Shown: positions 9,384 to 18,748 of the stretch, one piece after another
Position numbering within the stretch: position 1 is the stretch's first letter
Layout: every line of letters begins with the position of its first letter
Assembly (NCBI GenBank): GCA_017305835.1
Contig: JAFKJY010000085.1
Location: 1 to 38,855, forward strand
Reading direction: 5' to 3'
Length of the DNA stretch: 38,855 nt
Origin: Hyphomicrobiales bacterium
GTDB taxonomy: Bacteria; Pseudomonadota; Alphaproteobacteria; Rhizobiales; Rhizobiaceae
The notes under the pieces: model-generated
Databases searched by the model: none
Seen by the model: only the letters and a program-made list of their open reading frames with translations
Told to the model about the DNA's origin: nothing
Program-made: the position numbers and the translations under genes

Positions 9384-9580
9384 CTGTCGCCTACCCGTGC
9401 GCGCCCCGTGCCGCGGCCTTGCGTGCGTACGCGGCGTTTGGGCCAGCCTTTTAGCCGAATTTCGGCGGCATGGAAGGGGCGCGCCGAAAATAGCGGCCCG
9501 CCACAAGCCGTGCGCGGCCGATCCAGATGCGGCCACATTCGGCTGGCAGCAATCGCGGCAAAAGGTCGACTGGAGAAGGG

Positions 9581-10573
9581 ATGAAGACGCTCCGCCTGCC
9601 GCTTGCCGTCCTGGCAGGCGTCGCCGCCACCGCTCATGCGCCTGCCGCCGAGCCTGCCGCGCCGCCGCAATATGTGGTGATCTCGTTCGACGGCGCGGGG
9701 CCGATCGGCCAGTGGGAGCGCAGCCGCGCGCTGGCGCGCGAGACCGGGGCGCACTTCACCTATTTCCTCTCCTGCGTCTACCTGCTGACGCCGCAGACGA
9801 AGACGCTCTACCAGCCGCCCGGCATGAAGCCGGGGCGCTCGAACGTCGGCTTCGCGGAGAGCCGCGACGACGTCGCCGCCCGGCTCTCCGAGATCTGGGC
9901 GGCGCGCGGCGAGGGCCACGACATCGGCAGCCATGCCTGCGGCCATTTCGACGGCAAGGACTGGTCCGCCGCCGACTGGACGGCCGAGTTCGACGCCTTC
10001 CGCCGCATCCTGCGCGATGCCTGGACGATCAACGGGATCGACGGCGAGCCGGAGGGCTGGCGCGCCTTCGCCACCAGCGGCGTCGCCGGCTTCCGCGCGC
10101 CCTACCTGTCGACCGGCAAGGCGCTCGACGCAGCGCTGGCGGCCAACGGCTTCCGCTACGACGCCAGCGGCGTGTCGCGCGGGCCGGTGGAGCCGGTCGA
10201 GCGCGGCGGGCTCGCCCGCTTCTCGCTGCCGCTGATCCCCGAGGGGCCGAAGGCGAGGCCGATCATCGCCATGGACTACAACCTCTATGTCCGCCATTCG
10301 GGCGGCGTCGAGGAGCCCGACAGCGAGGGCGCGTTCGAGCAGCGCGCCTACGCCGCCTTCCGCGACGCCTTCGACAAGGAATACGGGGGCGGCCGCACGC
10401 CGCTCCAGCTCGGCTTCCACTTCACGCTGATGAACGACGCCGCCTACTGGCGCGCGCTCGAGCGCTTCGCCCGCGAGACCTGCGGCAAGCCCGACGTGCG
10501 CTGCGTCAGCTATGCCGAGCTCGCCGACGCGATCTTCCCGCGCGCCACGAGCGCGGTCGGCGGCGCCGACTGA
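9581..10573 (+). CDS. Secreted polysaccharide deacetylase-like protein (NodB fold, degenerate motif 1)
   Basis: The 330-aa protein begins with a likely signal peptide (LRLPLAVLAGVAATAHAPAAE). It then has YVVISFDGAG, equivalent to the (T/S)FDDG motif 1 of family-4 carbohydrate esterases, and IGSHACGHFDG, equivalent to the H(S/T)xxH metal motif. The catalytic-base Asp is kept but the second, metal-binding Asp of motif 1 is Gly, so activity is uncertain. GFRAPYLS matches the RxPY motif 3 and LGFHFTLM the C-terminal histidine motif. A GGAG precedes ATG 9581. It is divergent from the TPR/der operon. A role in de-N-acetylating a surface or wall glycan is inference. Confidence 0.75.
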   Translation: MKTLRLPLAVLAGVAATAHAPAAEPAAPPQYVVISFDGAGPIGQWERSRALARETGAHFTYFLSCVYLLTPQTKTLYQPPGMKPGRSNVGFAESRDDVAARLSEIWAARGEGHDIGSHACGHFDGKDWSAADWTAEFDAFRRILRDAWTINGIDGEPEGWRAFATSGVAGFRAPYLSTGKALDAALAANGFRYDASGVSRGPVEPVERGGLARFSLPLIPEGPKARPIIAMDYNLYVRHSGGVEEPDSEGAFEQRAYAAFRDAFDKEYGGGRTPLQLGFHFTLMNDAAYWRALERFARETCGKPDVRCVSYAELADAIFPRATSAVGGAD

Positions 10574-10601
10574 GCCGGCGCCACCCTTCCCCGCAGCTCC
10601 G

Positions 10602-11879
10602 CTAGGCCGCCGGCTGGTCCTCCGGGTCGATGCCGGCGCGCGCCCGCTCCAGGTAGCGGCGGTCGATCTCCGGCAGCGGCTCGCCCCCGATCGAAGCCTC
10701 GAAGGCGCGCAGGCGCTTGTAGATCGACAGGAGCTCGACGATCGTCGGCCAGGAATTGACCAGGTACTGGAAGGACGAGGTGACCTGCACGAAGGCGCCG
10801 ACGATGCGCTGGAAGATGCCGAAGGTGATGACGCCGGCGGCGATCGTCGGCACCATCAGCATGGTCGGCACGATGACGTCGGCCTGCAGGTAGAGATAGC
10901 GCGCCACGTCGAAATAGACGTAGTGGAAATAGAGCCGGAAATAGTTGCGCCGCACGTTGCGGAACAGCTCGTTGAGCGTCGGCGGCTGGGCGCGCGTCTC
11001 GTCGTCCTCGCCGAACACCAGCTCCTTGCGGAAGGCCGCCTCGACGCGCTGGTTGCGGAACTCCAGCCCCGGCAGCTTGACGCCGACGATGGCGAGCAGC
11101 AGCGTGCCGAACAGCGACCAGGCGATGGCCGCGAAGACCAGCGGATAGGGGATCTCGCCGACGATCGGCAGCGCGGTGACGCTGGCCGACAGCAGCGCGA
11201 GCACCGGCAGGAAGGCGATCAGCGTCATCACCGCGTCGATGAAGTTGACGCCCAGCCCCTGCACCGTCGTGGAGAAGCGCATCGTGTCTTCCTGCACGCG
11301 CTGCGAGGCGCCCTCGATGTGGCGCAGGCGCAGCCAGTAGGAGACGTAGAAGTCGTTCATGGCGGTGCGCCAGCGGAAGATGTAGTGGCGCACGAAGAAC
11401 AGGTTGAGCACGCCCACCGTGACGCCCACCAGCGCCAGGCCGAGGAAGTCGAACGTGCCGGTATAGAGCGCGCCCGGCGTCACCGACCCCTTGGTCGTCA
11501 GCGCCTGCTGGATCATGTCGTAGAAGGGACCGCGCCAGTTGTTGACGGCGATCTGCACCTGCACCGAGAAGTTGGTGATGAACAGGATCAGGCCCGAGCC
11601 GAGCACCGACCAGCCCTGCCAGGGATGCGGCGCGTACCAGGCCCAGAACAGGTAGAAGAGCAGGATCGCCACCCAGAAATACAGGTAGAACCAGAGGAAC
11701 GGCGCCGACCAGAAGACGTCGACGCCGATGATCGGGTCGGCGCCGGCCGCCGCCGGGCCCATGCCGAACACGGCGCCCAGCTCCTCGCCGCCGAAGAACC
11801 AGCTCAGCACCACCACGAGCGCCCATGCCGCGGCGGAGAGGAAGAACGCTTTCGGGCGGGGGAAGAAAGAGACGAACAC
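10602..11879 (-). CDS. bacA: BacA/SbmA-type peptide transporter
   Basis: The 425-aa membrane protein matches the SbmA/BacA family, which imports antimicrobial and proline-rich peptides, uses the proton gradient and lacks a nucleotide-binding domain. Typical blocks are [48 protein letters not shown] (residues split here by family comparison) and the late [10 protein letters not shown] and FQYLVNSWP segments. BacA is needed for chronic host infection in Sinorhizobium and Brucella. I chose GTG 11879 (MFVSFFPRP) because AAGGA lies 7 nt upstream and the length fits BacA (about 420 aa); GTG 11906 is an alternative adding 9 residues. It converges on the deacetylase gene. A genome can hold several paralogues, so the symbol is tentative. 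Confidence 0.85.
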   Translation of the reverse strand: MFVSFFPRPKAFFLSAAAWALVVVLSWFFGGEELGAVFGMGPAAAGADPIIGVDVFWSAPFLWFYLYFWVAILLFYLFWAWYAPHPWQGWSVLGSGLILFITNFSVQVQIAVNNWRGPFYDMIQQALTTKGSVTPGALYTGTFDFLGLALVGVTVGVLNLFFVRHYIFRWRTAMNDFYVSYWLRLRHIEGASQRVQEDTMRFSTTVQGLGVNFIDAVMTLIAFLPVLALLSASVTALPIVGEIPYPLVFAAIAWSLFGTLLLAIVGVKLPGLEFRNQRVEAAFRKELVFGEDDETRAQPPTLNELFRNVRRNYFRLYFHYVYFDVARYLYLQADVIVPTMLMVPTIAAGVITFGIFQRIVGAFVQVTSSFQYLVNSWPTIVELLSIYKRLRAFEASIGGEPLPEIDRRYLERARAGIDPEDQPAA

Positions 11880-12003
11880 GGGCGGGTCCTTTTCCGGCTC
11901 GGGCACCGCCTCGCTGCTGGAGGCGGGGATCGCTACCTAGCCTGACGGCGGAAACGCGACAAGGCGCGCCATTTCGGCGGAAATGAGCGCGGCGGCCGGC
12001 GGA

Positions 12004-13188
12004 TCAACGCGAAGTGATCGGGCGGGCGGGCACGACGGCCCGGTCGCGCGCGGCGAGCGCCACCAGCGCGGCAGCGAGCAGCACCGCCGCGGCCACCACC
12101 GAGGCGACCGTGAAGTCGCCCGTCCAGTCGGCCAGATGGCCGGCCACGACCGGCCCGATCACCTGCCCCAGCCCGAAGGCGGCCGTCATCAGCGCCAGCG
12201 CGCGGCGCGGCGCCTTGCCGGCGAGCTGGCGGCCCAGCGAAAGGCCGAGCGAGGTGACGGCGATGAAGGTGCCGCCCAGGAGGATGCCGCCGAGCAGCGG
12301 CCCGGCCGGCCCGGGAACGAGCACGCTGGCGAGCACGCCCGCGGCTTCGGCCGCGCAGCCGAGCGCGTAGGCGGCAACCACGCCCACCGGCCGCGCGATC
12401 CGGTTCCACAGCCAGACCGAGGGAATGCCGGCGAGCCCGGTGGCGAGCCAGACGGCGGCCTCGAACAGCCGGCCGCCGTCGCCATGCCGCACGATGGCGA
12501 CGAGGAAGGTGGCGGTGACGATGTAGCCGAAGCCGAACAGGCCGTAGGCGACGATCATCGCGGTCAGCGCGCGGCTGCGCGGCAGCGGCGGCTCCGCCGC
12601 GCGGCCCGACGGCGCAGCCGACGCCCGGCCGAGAAGCGCGGCGACGAGGACCGCGCCGGCGAGCGCGATCAGGCCCGACCAGTACCATCCTGCGCGCCAG
12701 TCGCCGCCATAGGCGACCAGCAGGCCGATCATCACCGAGGAGACGGCGATGCCGACGCCGACGCCGCCGAAATGCAGTGCGCCAAGGCCCTGCCGCCCGC
12801 TCGCAACCACCCTCGCCAGCACGATCGCGGAGAAGAAGACGAGGGCGAAGGCGCTGGCGACGCCGGCGAGGAAGCGGACGACGATGAACAGCGTCAGGCT
12901 GGAGCCGATCCCCATCGCGCCGAGCAGGAGCGCGGTCGAGAACAGCGCCGCCAGCACGACGCCGCGCTCGCGCCCCTGCGCCCAGGCGCCGGCGGCGAGG
13001 ATGGCGCCGAGCAGGTAGCCGAGATAGTTGGCCGAGGCGAGCAGGCCCGCCTCGAAGGCCGACAGGCCGAGGCCGGCCATCATGCCGGGCAGGATCGGCG
13101 TGAAGACGAAGCGGCCGAGCCCCATGGCCACGGCCAGCCCGACCATCCCGGCGAAGGCAATGCGCAGCGGCGACGGTTCCTGCCTCAT
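12004..13188 (-). CDS. MFS transporter, YbfB/YjiJ type
   Basis: The 394-aa protein has about 12 hydrophobic segments and the N-terminal block AVAMGLGRFVFTPILPGM, which marks the YbfB/YjiJ (MFS_4) branch of the major facilitator superfamily. A glycine-rich fifth helix (HFGGVGVGIAVSS) and a long central loop (RASAAPSGRAAEPPLPR) between the two six-helix halves are visible. Substrate is unknown. It is on the same strand as, and about 95 nt downstream of, the CoA-transferase gene, so shared transcription is possible. Confidence 0.85.
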   Translation of the reverse strand: MRQEPSPLRIAFAGMVGLAVAMGLGRFVFTPILPGMMAGLGLSAFEAGLLASANYLGYLLGAILAAGAWAQGRERGVVLAALFSTALLLGAMGIGSSLTLFIVVRFLAGVASAFALVFFSAIVLARVVASGRQGLGALHFGGVGVGIAVSSVMIGLLVAYGGDWRAGWYWSGLIALAGAVLVAALLGRASAAPSGRAAEPPLPRSRALTAMIVAYGLFGFGYIVTATFLVAIVRHGDGGRLFEAAVWLATGLAGIPSVWLWNRIARPVGVVAAYALGCAAEAAGVLASVLVPGPAGPLLGGILLGGTFIAVTSLGLSLGRQLAGKAPRRALALMTAAFGLGQVIGPVVAGHLADWTGDFTVASVVAAAVLLAAALVALAARDRAVVPARPITSR

Positions 13189-13283
13189 GCGCCCACCCTA
13201 TCCACCGATGCCGCGCCGCAAACCATGGCAGATGGGCGGGAAAGACTGAGCCTGCCGGAGGCGCCGCTCCCGGACGCGGCCGC

Positions 13284-14522
13284 TCAGGCGACCACGCCCT
13301 CGGCCACCAGCCGCTCGATCTCGGCTTCGGGCCGGCCGAGCAGGCCGGAGAGCACGGCGCGCGTGTCGGCGCCGAGCACGGGCGGCGCGATGCGGTAGGT
13401 CGCCGGCGTCGCCGACAGCTTGGCCGGAAACGCGACGGTGCGGATCTCGTGGCCCTCCGGCCGCTCCAGCGCGACCTCGACGCCGCGCGCCAGCGCATGC
13501 GGCTCGGTGAACACCTCGGAGACCCCGTTGATCGGGCCGCAGGGCACGCCGGCCGCCTCGAGCGCGGCGATGATGCGCGCGCGGGTGAAGCCGGCGAGCT
13601 TGGCACGCAGCGCGTCCTCCAGCGCCCCGCGGTTGGCGACGCGCGCGCTGGGCACGGCGAAGCGCGGGTCCGTCGCGAGCTCGGGTGCGCCCAAGACCGC
13701 GCACAGCTTTCCGAACTGGCGGTCGTTTCCGACCGCGATGATGACGTGGCCGTCGCTCACCGGATAGGTGGCGTAGGGCACGAGGTTGGGGTGGCTGTTG
13801 CCCATGCGGCCGGGGTTCATGCCGCCGACCAGCCAGTTGCTGGCCTGGTTGGCCAGCATCGCTACCTGCGTATCGAACAGCGAGCAATCGATGTGCTGGC
13901 CTTCGCCGGTGCGCTCGCGGTGGCGCAGCGCGGCGAGGATCGCCACTGTCGCATACATGCCGGTGAACAGGTCGCAGACCGCGACGCCGACCTTCACCGG
14001 GCCGCCGCCCGGCGCGCCGTCGGGCAGGCCGGTGATGCTCATCAGGCCGGCCATGCCCTGGATCAGGAAGTCGTAGCCGGCGCGCGAGGCATAGGGTCCG
14101 CTCTGCCCGAAGCCGGTGACGGAACAGTAGACGATGCCGGGATTGACCTTGCGCAGAGAGGCGTAGTCGAGCCCGTATTTGGCGAGCCCGCCGACCTTGA
14201 AGTTCTCGATCACGATATCGGCGCCGGCGGCGAGCTCGCGCACCAGTGCGGCACCCTCCGGCCGCGAGAAGTCGATGCAGACGGAGCGCTTGTTGCGGTT
14301 GCAGGCCGTGTAGTAGGCCGCGTCCGCCGGCCTCCCGCCCTCGGGCTCGCAGAAGGGCGGCCCCCACAGGCGCGTGTCGTCGCCGTCGAGGCTCTCGACC
14401 TTGACGATGTCGGCGCCGAGGTCGCCGAGATTCTGCGAGGCCCACGGCCCCGCCAGCACGCGGCTCAGGTCGAGCACCCGCACACCTTCGAGAGCGGCGG
14501 GCGTCTGCGGCAGTTCGGTCAT
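13284..14522 (-). CDS. CaiB/BaiF (class III) CoA-transferase
   Basis: The 412-aa protein starts MTELPQTPAALEGVRVLDL and carries the class III CoA-transferase pattern: VLAGPWASQNLGDLGADIVK near the N-terminus, NRNKRSVCIDF, GQSGPYASRAGYDFL and the GEGQHIDCSLFDT block with the conserved Asp that forms the acyl-CoA anhydride (by family comparison). It moves CoA between organic acids, as in formyl-CoA:oxalate or succinyl-CoA-dependent transferases; the substrate cannot be read from sequence. ATG 14522 is chosen because homology begins there; the frame upstream to 14741 overlaps divergent anmK. Divergent from anmK and followed by an MFS gene. Confidence 0.88.
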   Translation of the reverse strand: MTELPQTPAALEGVRVLDLSRVLAGPWASQNLGDLGADIVKVESLDGDDTRLWGPPFCEPEGGRPADAAYYTACNRNKRSVCIDFSRPEGAALVRELAAGADIVIENFKVGGLAKYGLDYASLRKVNPGIVYCSVTGFGQSGPYASRAGYDFLIQGMAGLMSITGLPDGAPGGGPVKVGVAVCDLFTGMYATVAILAALRHRERTGEGQHIDCSLFDTQVAMLANQASNWLVGGMNPGRMGNSHPNLVPYATYPVSDGHVIIAVGNDRQFGKLCAVLGAPELATDPRFAVPSARVANRGALEDALRAKLAGFTRARIIAALEAAGVPCGPINGVSEVFTEPHALARGVEVALERPEGHEIRTVAFPAKLSATPATYRIAPPVLGADTRAVLSGLLGRPEAEIERLVAEGVVA

Positions 14523-14673
14523 GATCGAGGGATCCTGCGAGATGGGATTCGGGGCGGCTGGCGCAAGCCGGCCGGCGGTGTGATAGCCTGCCTCGGCAAC
14601 AGAATCACCGGCAATTCGCGACGCACGGCCTCGGGCCGGCCAGATGTCGCCCCGCCAGCCTGGAGACCTCCGC

Positions 14674-15795
14674 ATGACGCCGGTTTGGGCGATCGGCTTG
14701 ATGACGGGCACCGTGCTCGACGGCAATATCGACATCGCCATGCTGAGGACCGACGGCGAGACGATCGCCGCGTTCGGCCCGTGGGAGCTGGCGCCCTACC
14801 CCGCCGGGGTGCGCGAGCTGCTCGGCCGCACGCTGGAGGCGGCGCGCGCCTGGCGCTTCGAGGGACCGGAGCCGGCGATCTTCCGCGAGGCCGAGCGCGT
14901 GCTGACGGAAGGCCAGGCACATGCCGTCAACGCCTTCCTGAAGAAGCACGGATACGCGGCGGCCGACATCGCGGCTGTCGGCTTCCACGGCCAGACCGTG
15001 CTGCATGCCGCGCCTTTAGACGACCGCAGGGGACGCACTCGCCAGCTCGGCGACGGTGCGCTGATGGCGCAGATCATAGGCGCCGACGTCGTCTACGACT
15101 TCCGCTCGGCCGACGTCGCGGCCGGCGGCCAGGGCGCGCCGCTGGCGCCGGTCTACCACCGCGCCATGCTGCGGCGCATCGGCGCCGGGCCGGAGACCGC
15201 GATCCTCAATCTCGGCGGCGTCGCCAACGTCACCTGGTGCGACGGCGAGACGATCGCCGCCTTCGACACCGGCCCGGCCAACGCGCCGGTCAACGACTGG
15301 GTCGGCCGCCACGGCATGGGCGAGATGGACCGCGACGGCCGCATCGCCGCCTCCGGCAAGGTCGACGAGGCGCGGCTCGCCGATCTGCTGCGGCATCCGT
15401 GGCTTTCAGCGCCCTACCCGAAGTCGCTCGACCGCTTCGACTTCCCCGCCGCGATGGCCGACGGCAAGGACCTCGCCGACGGCGCGGCGCTGCTGACGGC
15501 CTTCTCGGCCGCCGCGGTCGGCAGGGCGCTCGACCTGCTGCCGCGGCGGCCGACCCGCCTGATCGTATGCGGCGGCGGGCGGCGGAACCCGGTGCTGATG
15601 CGCGAGATCGCCGCGCGTGCCGGCGTCGAGGCGACCCCGGCGGAGGCCGTCGGGCTGCGCGGCGACGCGGTGGAGGCGGAGTGCTTCGCCTATCTCGCGG
15701 TCCGCTCGCTGCGCGGCCTGCCGCAGAGCTTCCCGTCGACGACGGGCGTGCCGAAGCCGATGGCCGGCGGCGTGCTGGCGCGAGCAGGCGGCTGA
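14674..15795 (+). CDS. anmK: Anhydro-N-acetylmuramic acid kinase
   Basis: The 373-aa protein has the AnmK blocks [13 protein letters not shown] (variant of GLMSGTSLDG, the ATP-binding loop), [38 protein letters not shown] and [11 protein letters not shown]. AnmK phosphorylates and opens 1,6-anhydroMurNAc recovered from peptidoglycan turnover, feeding wall recycling in the cytoplasm. ATG 14674 has GGAG 8 nt upstream; the frame runs upstream to 14644 without support. The extra Asn in LDGNID recurs in rhizobial members as I recall them. It converges with the EamA gene, 13 nt between stops. Confidence 0.9.
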   Translation: MTPVWAIGLMTGTVLDGNIDIAMLRTDGETIAAFGPWELAPYPAGVRELLGRTLEAARAWRFEGPEPAIFREAERVLTEGQAHAVNAFLKKHGYAAADIAAVGFHGQTVLHAAPLDDRRGRTRQLGDGALMAQIIGADVVYDFRSADVAAGGQGAPLAPVYHRAMLRRIGAGPETAILNLGGVANVTWCDGETIAAFDTGPANAPVNDWVGRHGMGEMDRDGRIAASGKVDEARLADLLRHPWLSAPYPKSLDRFDFPAAMADGKDLADGAALLTAFSAAAVGRALDLLPRRPTRLIVCGGGRRNPVLMREIAARAGVEATPAEAVGLRGDAVEAECFAYLAVRSLRGLPQSFPSTTGVPKPMAGGVLARAGG

Positions 15796-15808
15796 GGCCT
15801 GCGCGGGC

Positions 15809-16699
15809 TCACACCCGGTTGCGGATGAACGGGTTCCACTGGACCGTGCCCAGCCGCACCTTTTCGCGCAGCAAAGTGAGCAGCCCGGCGCCGGCGAGCA
15901 CGGCCAGGCCGACGAAGGCCAGCCCGTCCGGCACCTCGTCGAAGAACACCGCGCCGATCAGCACCGCCCAGCCGATCTGCGAATAGTGCATCGGCGCCAC
16001 CACGTTGGCCGGCGCGAAGCGGGCGACGCGCAGCAGGATGATCTGGCCGCTCGCCGAGCAGATGCCGATCGTGGCGAGGCGGGCGAGCTGCGAAAGGTCC
16101 GGCACGACGAAACCTGCGGCGAAGGCGACGATGCCGTAGGCGGTGATGTTGTAGAGGAAGCCGGTGCCGAACATGGCGGTGTAGCGCTCGCGGCTCGCCA
16201 GCGAGCGCAGCAGGATCTGGCTGATCGCGAACATCGAGGCGACGGTCAGCCCGCCGAGATGGCCGAGATGAAGCTCGCGAAAACCCGGCCGCACGACCAG
16301 CAGCACGCCGGCGAAGCCGGCGACGACCGCCGCCCACCGCCACGGCCCGACGCTCTCGCGCAGCACCACCACCGACAGCACCGTGATGAACAGCGGCGCG
16401 AGGAAGATCAGCGCATAGGCCTCGGCCAGCGGGATGGTGGTGAAGGCATAGACGCCGCAGAAGCCGGAGATCACGCCGGCCGCCGCGCGCACCTGGATCA
16501 CCCAGGGCCGCTCCATGCGCCAGAAGTCGCGCCAGCGCTCCTCGCGCGGCCGCGTCAGGATGATCGTCAGGGCCGAGAAGCTGGAGATGAAGAAGACGAT
16601 CTCGAAGACCGGCAGCTCGCCGCCGAGCGACTTGGTGAACCCGTCGCCCCATGCCCATACGGCATAGGCCAGCAGAGCCAGCAGGATCGCCTTCGTCAC
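15809..16699 (-). CDS. EamA-type (DMT superfamily) transporter
   Basis: The 296-aa protein has about ten membrane helices in two similar halves, the pattern of EamA/RhaT drug/metabolite transporters. Visible segments include ILLALLAYAVWAWGDGFTKS at the N-terminus, AGVISGFCGVYAFTTIPLAE ending the first pairs of helices, and WAVLIGAVFFDEVPDGLAFV near the end, a common EamA helix-9 pattern. Substrate unknown. GTG 16699 is preferred as the family starts near MTKAILLALL; GTG 16729 would add 10 residues. Same strand as the upstream oxygenase-like gene, with a gap of about 130 nt. Confidence 0.85.
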   Translation of the reverse strand: MTKAILLALLAYAVWAWGDGFTKSLGGELPVFEIVFFISSFSALTIILTRPREERWRDFWRMERPWVIQVRAAAGVISGFCGVYAFTTIPLAEAYALIFLAPLFITVLSVVVLRESVGPWRWAAVVAGFAGVLLVVRPGFRELHLGHLGGLTVASMFAISQILLRSLASRERYTAMFGTGFLYNITAYGIVAFAAGFVVPDLSQLARLATIGICSASGQIILLRVARFAPANVVAPMHYSQIGWAVLIGAVFFDEVPDGLAFVGLAVLAGAGLLTLLREKVRLGTVQWNPFIRNRV

Positions 16700-16830
16700 G
16701 CCTCGGAACCCCGGAAGGATGCGGCGCACGATGCGCGCGCCGCCCTCGCCTTACGACGAGTCCCGCAACCGCGCCAGTGGGCGCATCCGCCCTGCGCGCG
16801 GACCGATGGCCGCACGCAGGACGCGCCGCC

Positions 16831-18171
16831 TCAGGGGTGCGTCGCGCCCTGCCGGGCGGGCACGGCCGGGCGGTAGCTCGACGCGTCGCTCTCGAAATGG
16901 GCGTGGCCGAGGGCTGCGAGCTGCCGCTCGATGGTTGCGACCAGTCGGCGGTCGGCCAGCCCCGCGAGGAAAGGCAGCCGTCCCGCGAGCCTGTAGGCGC
17001 CGAGCCGCGTCGCGATGATCGCCGCGCAGGCAGCGAAGGCGAAGCGGTCGAAGCCGCCGATGCGCACGCCGATTTCGGCCGCGCGGCCCATGTCGCCGGC
17101 CAAGAACTGCTTGACGAACAGGATCTTGGAGAAGCCGCGCTCGAACGTGTCGAAGAGGCGCGAGCGCCACGTCCTGTCCGACGGCAAATAGGCGCCGATG
17201 GTGGCGCGCAGCAGCGCGCCGCAGGTGGCGTCGTCGAAGCCGGAGCGCAGCGTCGCCTGCCGCGCCGCCATCAGCGTGACGATCTCCTCCGGCGTCGTGC
17301 CGAGCAGCGGCTCGGGCAGGCCGAGCAGGTAGCAGCGGTAGCGGCTCAGCTCGACGCGGGCGCGCTCCTGCCGGGTAAACTCGGTGCGGCCGGCCTGCAC
17401 CATCTTGGTCGCCATCAGCGTGATGCCGATGAGGCCGGCCGGCATCTGGTCGACCTGCGGAATCGGCACGCCGTAGACCGAGACGTCCCAGCGGCCCTTG
17501 CGCATGGCGTTGAAGCGCACCATCGAATGCATCAGGCGCACCATCGCGGCCGCCTTGAAGCCGGCGCCACCGCGCGCCAGCGCGCCCGGCAGCACGGAGG
17601 TCGAGAAGAAAGTCGCCGTCTCCTTGACGCGGCGCGCGGCGTTCTCGTTCGACAGCGTGCCGGTGAGCGCCATCGGCAGCGCGGCATATTTGTTCATGAA
17701 GGTGGCGATGAAGGCGGCGCGCAGCGAATACGGGCTGACGACGGCGACCTCCGCACGCTCGACGCGGGCGCCCTCCTCGACGAGGTTCATGTCGAGCCAA
17801 GCCGGCACGCGCTCCATCGCGCCGATGAAGGCGGCGAGTTCCTCGGGCGCGTCCTTGACCGCCTCGATGCCGCCGTCGCAGGCCTGCACCAGCATCTGCA
17901 CGAGGCCGCGGAAGCCGTATTGCGGCATCAGCGCGGCGTAGCGGTCGGCGATGCGGTCGCCCATGAAGGTGTAGGCGCGCATGCGGTCGACGAGGGCCGT
18001 ATCGGCAAGGATGCGGTTGCGGATCTCCTCGCCGGCCGAGGAGAGGTCGTTCGGCTCGCCGGGCGTGCCGGTGAAGCGCTCCGGCAGCATGTCGAAGTCG
18101 ACCGCGCCGTAGACGGCCGGCGTCAGCTCGGCCTGCGCACGCACCTGCGCCCAGATTTCCCCGTTCGTCAT
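16831..18171 (-). CDS. MpaB/Lcp-type (DUF2236) putative oxygenase
   Basis: The 446-aa protein resembles the DUF2236 family of heme oxygenases that includes fungal MpaB and bacterial rubber oxygenase Lcp. The block FKAAAMVRLMHSMVRFNA contains the R..H..R pattern in which the His is the expected axial heme ligand, and an ordered helical neighbourhood (FMGDRIADRYAAL, PEEIVTLMAARQATL) fits the fold. The substrate is not predictable; family members cleave isoprenoid or polyprenyl chains. No signal peptide is seen. ATG 18171 follows GGGGA by 7 nt; ATG 18186 is an alternative. It lies just left of the island and was probably directly downstream of guaA before insertion. Confidence 0.7.
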   Translation of the reverse strand: MTNGEIWAQVRAQAELTPAVYGAVDFDMLPERFTGTPGEPNDLSSAGEEIRNRILADTALVDRMRAYTFMGDRIADRYAALMPQYGFRGLVQMLVQACDGGIEAVKDAPEELAAFIGAMERVPAWLDMNLVEEGARVERAEVAVVSPYSLRAAFIATFMNKYAALPMALTGTLSNENAARRVKETATFFSTSVLPGALARGGAGFKAAAMVRLMHSMVRFNAMRKGRWDVSVYGVPIPQVDQMPAGLIGITLMATKMVQAGRTEFTRQERARVELSRYRCYLLGLPEPLLGTTPEEIVTLMAARQATLRSGFDDATCGALLRATIGAYLPSDRTWRSRLFDTFERGFSKILFVKQFLAGDMGRAAEIGVRIGGFDRFAFAACAAIIATRLGAYRLAGRLPFLAGLADRRLVATIERQLAALGHAHFESDASSYRPAVPARQGATHP

Positions 18172-18312
18172 GCCCAAGTCCCCCATGCCCGCCGTCCCGC
18201 ATCGGCAGGGTGCCGACGCCAGTCCGGTGAGACGGAGGCTATGCAGCCGCCATTACCCGCCGCTTAAGGCAGGCAGACGCGTCGCATTCGCGGTTAACGA
18301 ACAGTTTCGGGC

Positions 18313-18334
18313 AGGTGGCGCTGAGCGCGCACCT
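18313..18334 (-). terminator. Stranded hairpin, probable ancestral guaA terminator
   Basis: AGGTGGCGC (18313-18321) and GCGC plus CACCT (18325-18334, one bulged G at 18329) form a strong stem with a 3-nt loop. It touches the left 13-bp repeat, where the minus strand still reads GAG TGG GAG TAG. It therefore sits exactly where the guaA terminator would have been before the island split it from the gene. No clear T tract follows, so the terminator role is inferred from position. Confidence 0.5.
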
Positions 18335-18347
18335 ACTCCCACTCGAT
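18335..18347. repeat. attL core, 13-bp direct repeat
   Basis: ACTCCCACTCGAT, identical to 36537-36549. On the minus strand the sequence around it reads ACC ATC GAG TGG GAG TAG, encoding Thr-Ile-Glu-Trp-Glu-stop, the universal end of GuaA. The match continues beyond the core with one mismatch (GGT against CGT). Confidence 0.88.
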
Positions 18348-18748
18348 GGTCAATAGGCTTGAGTTCTCATTGTAGTTGTTGAGCTTTCCGCTCGTGCTCC
18401 AAACTCATACCAACTGCGATACCACCAAGCCAAGGGGGCGGGATTCGCGGATTCTATATGGCGACCCTTCCGCCATAAACGCGCGCGCATCATAAACGAG
18501 CATCGCGAGAATGTAGTCCAAGAAGGTGGAACTTCGAGAGCGGATGCCTCCCCGCGCGCGCCGGAAGCAGTGTCCGACGAGGGAGCGTTAGCGAGGATAG
18601 GCATATGCAGAGCCGCGCCGGAGCCAGGTTGCCGTATCATATCGATGAATCCGCTCTGAAAGCGGATTTCCAAGAATGATACCGCAGGACTACATCACCA
18701 TCTGGAGCTTGTCGAGTGTCGATTATCACCCTACACTTCCCCCGCTAG
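18348..18748. other. Non-coding left end of the island
   Basis: No credible gene is seen in these 400 bases. They hold two boxes, TACCAACT (18408-18415) and TACCACCA (18420-18427), 12 bp apart, which match boxes at the right end and are probably integrase arm sites. A hairpin AATCCGCT (18648-18655) / AGCGGATT (18661-18668) with a 5-nt loop could shield the downstream operon from read-through. A reading frame at 18350-18673 on the minus strand has no family features. Confidence 0.6.
18709..18737 (+). promoter_or_regulatory. Possible promoter of the defence-like operon
   Basis: TTGTCG (18709-18714) and TACACT (18732-18737) are separated by 17 bp, each matching four of six bases of the housekeeping sigma consensus. 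Transcription would begin only a few bases before GTG 18749, so the leader would be very short. Prediction by eye only. Confidence 0.3.

Noticed and set aside
13449..15986. Very long (845-residue) plus-strand frame
   Set aside because: It runs antisense to the CoA-transferase and out of frame through anmK; arginine/alanine-rich shadow of high-GC codon bias.
18350..18673. 107-residue frame on the minus strand at the left end of the island
   Set aside because: No family features, no ribosome binding site, and it overlaps the probable integrase arm sites.
18420..18748. A higB toxin or remnant upstream of the HigA-like gene
   Set aside because: A short VDYH reading near 18719 recalls HigB C-termini, but nothing upstream in that frame resembles the toxin.
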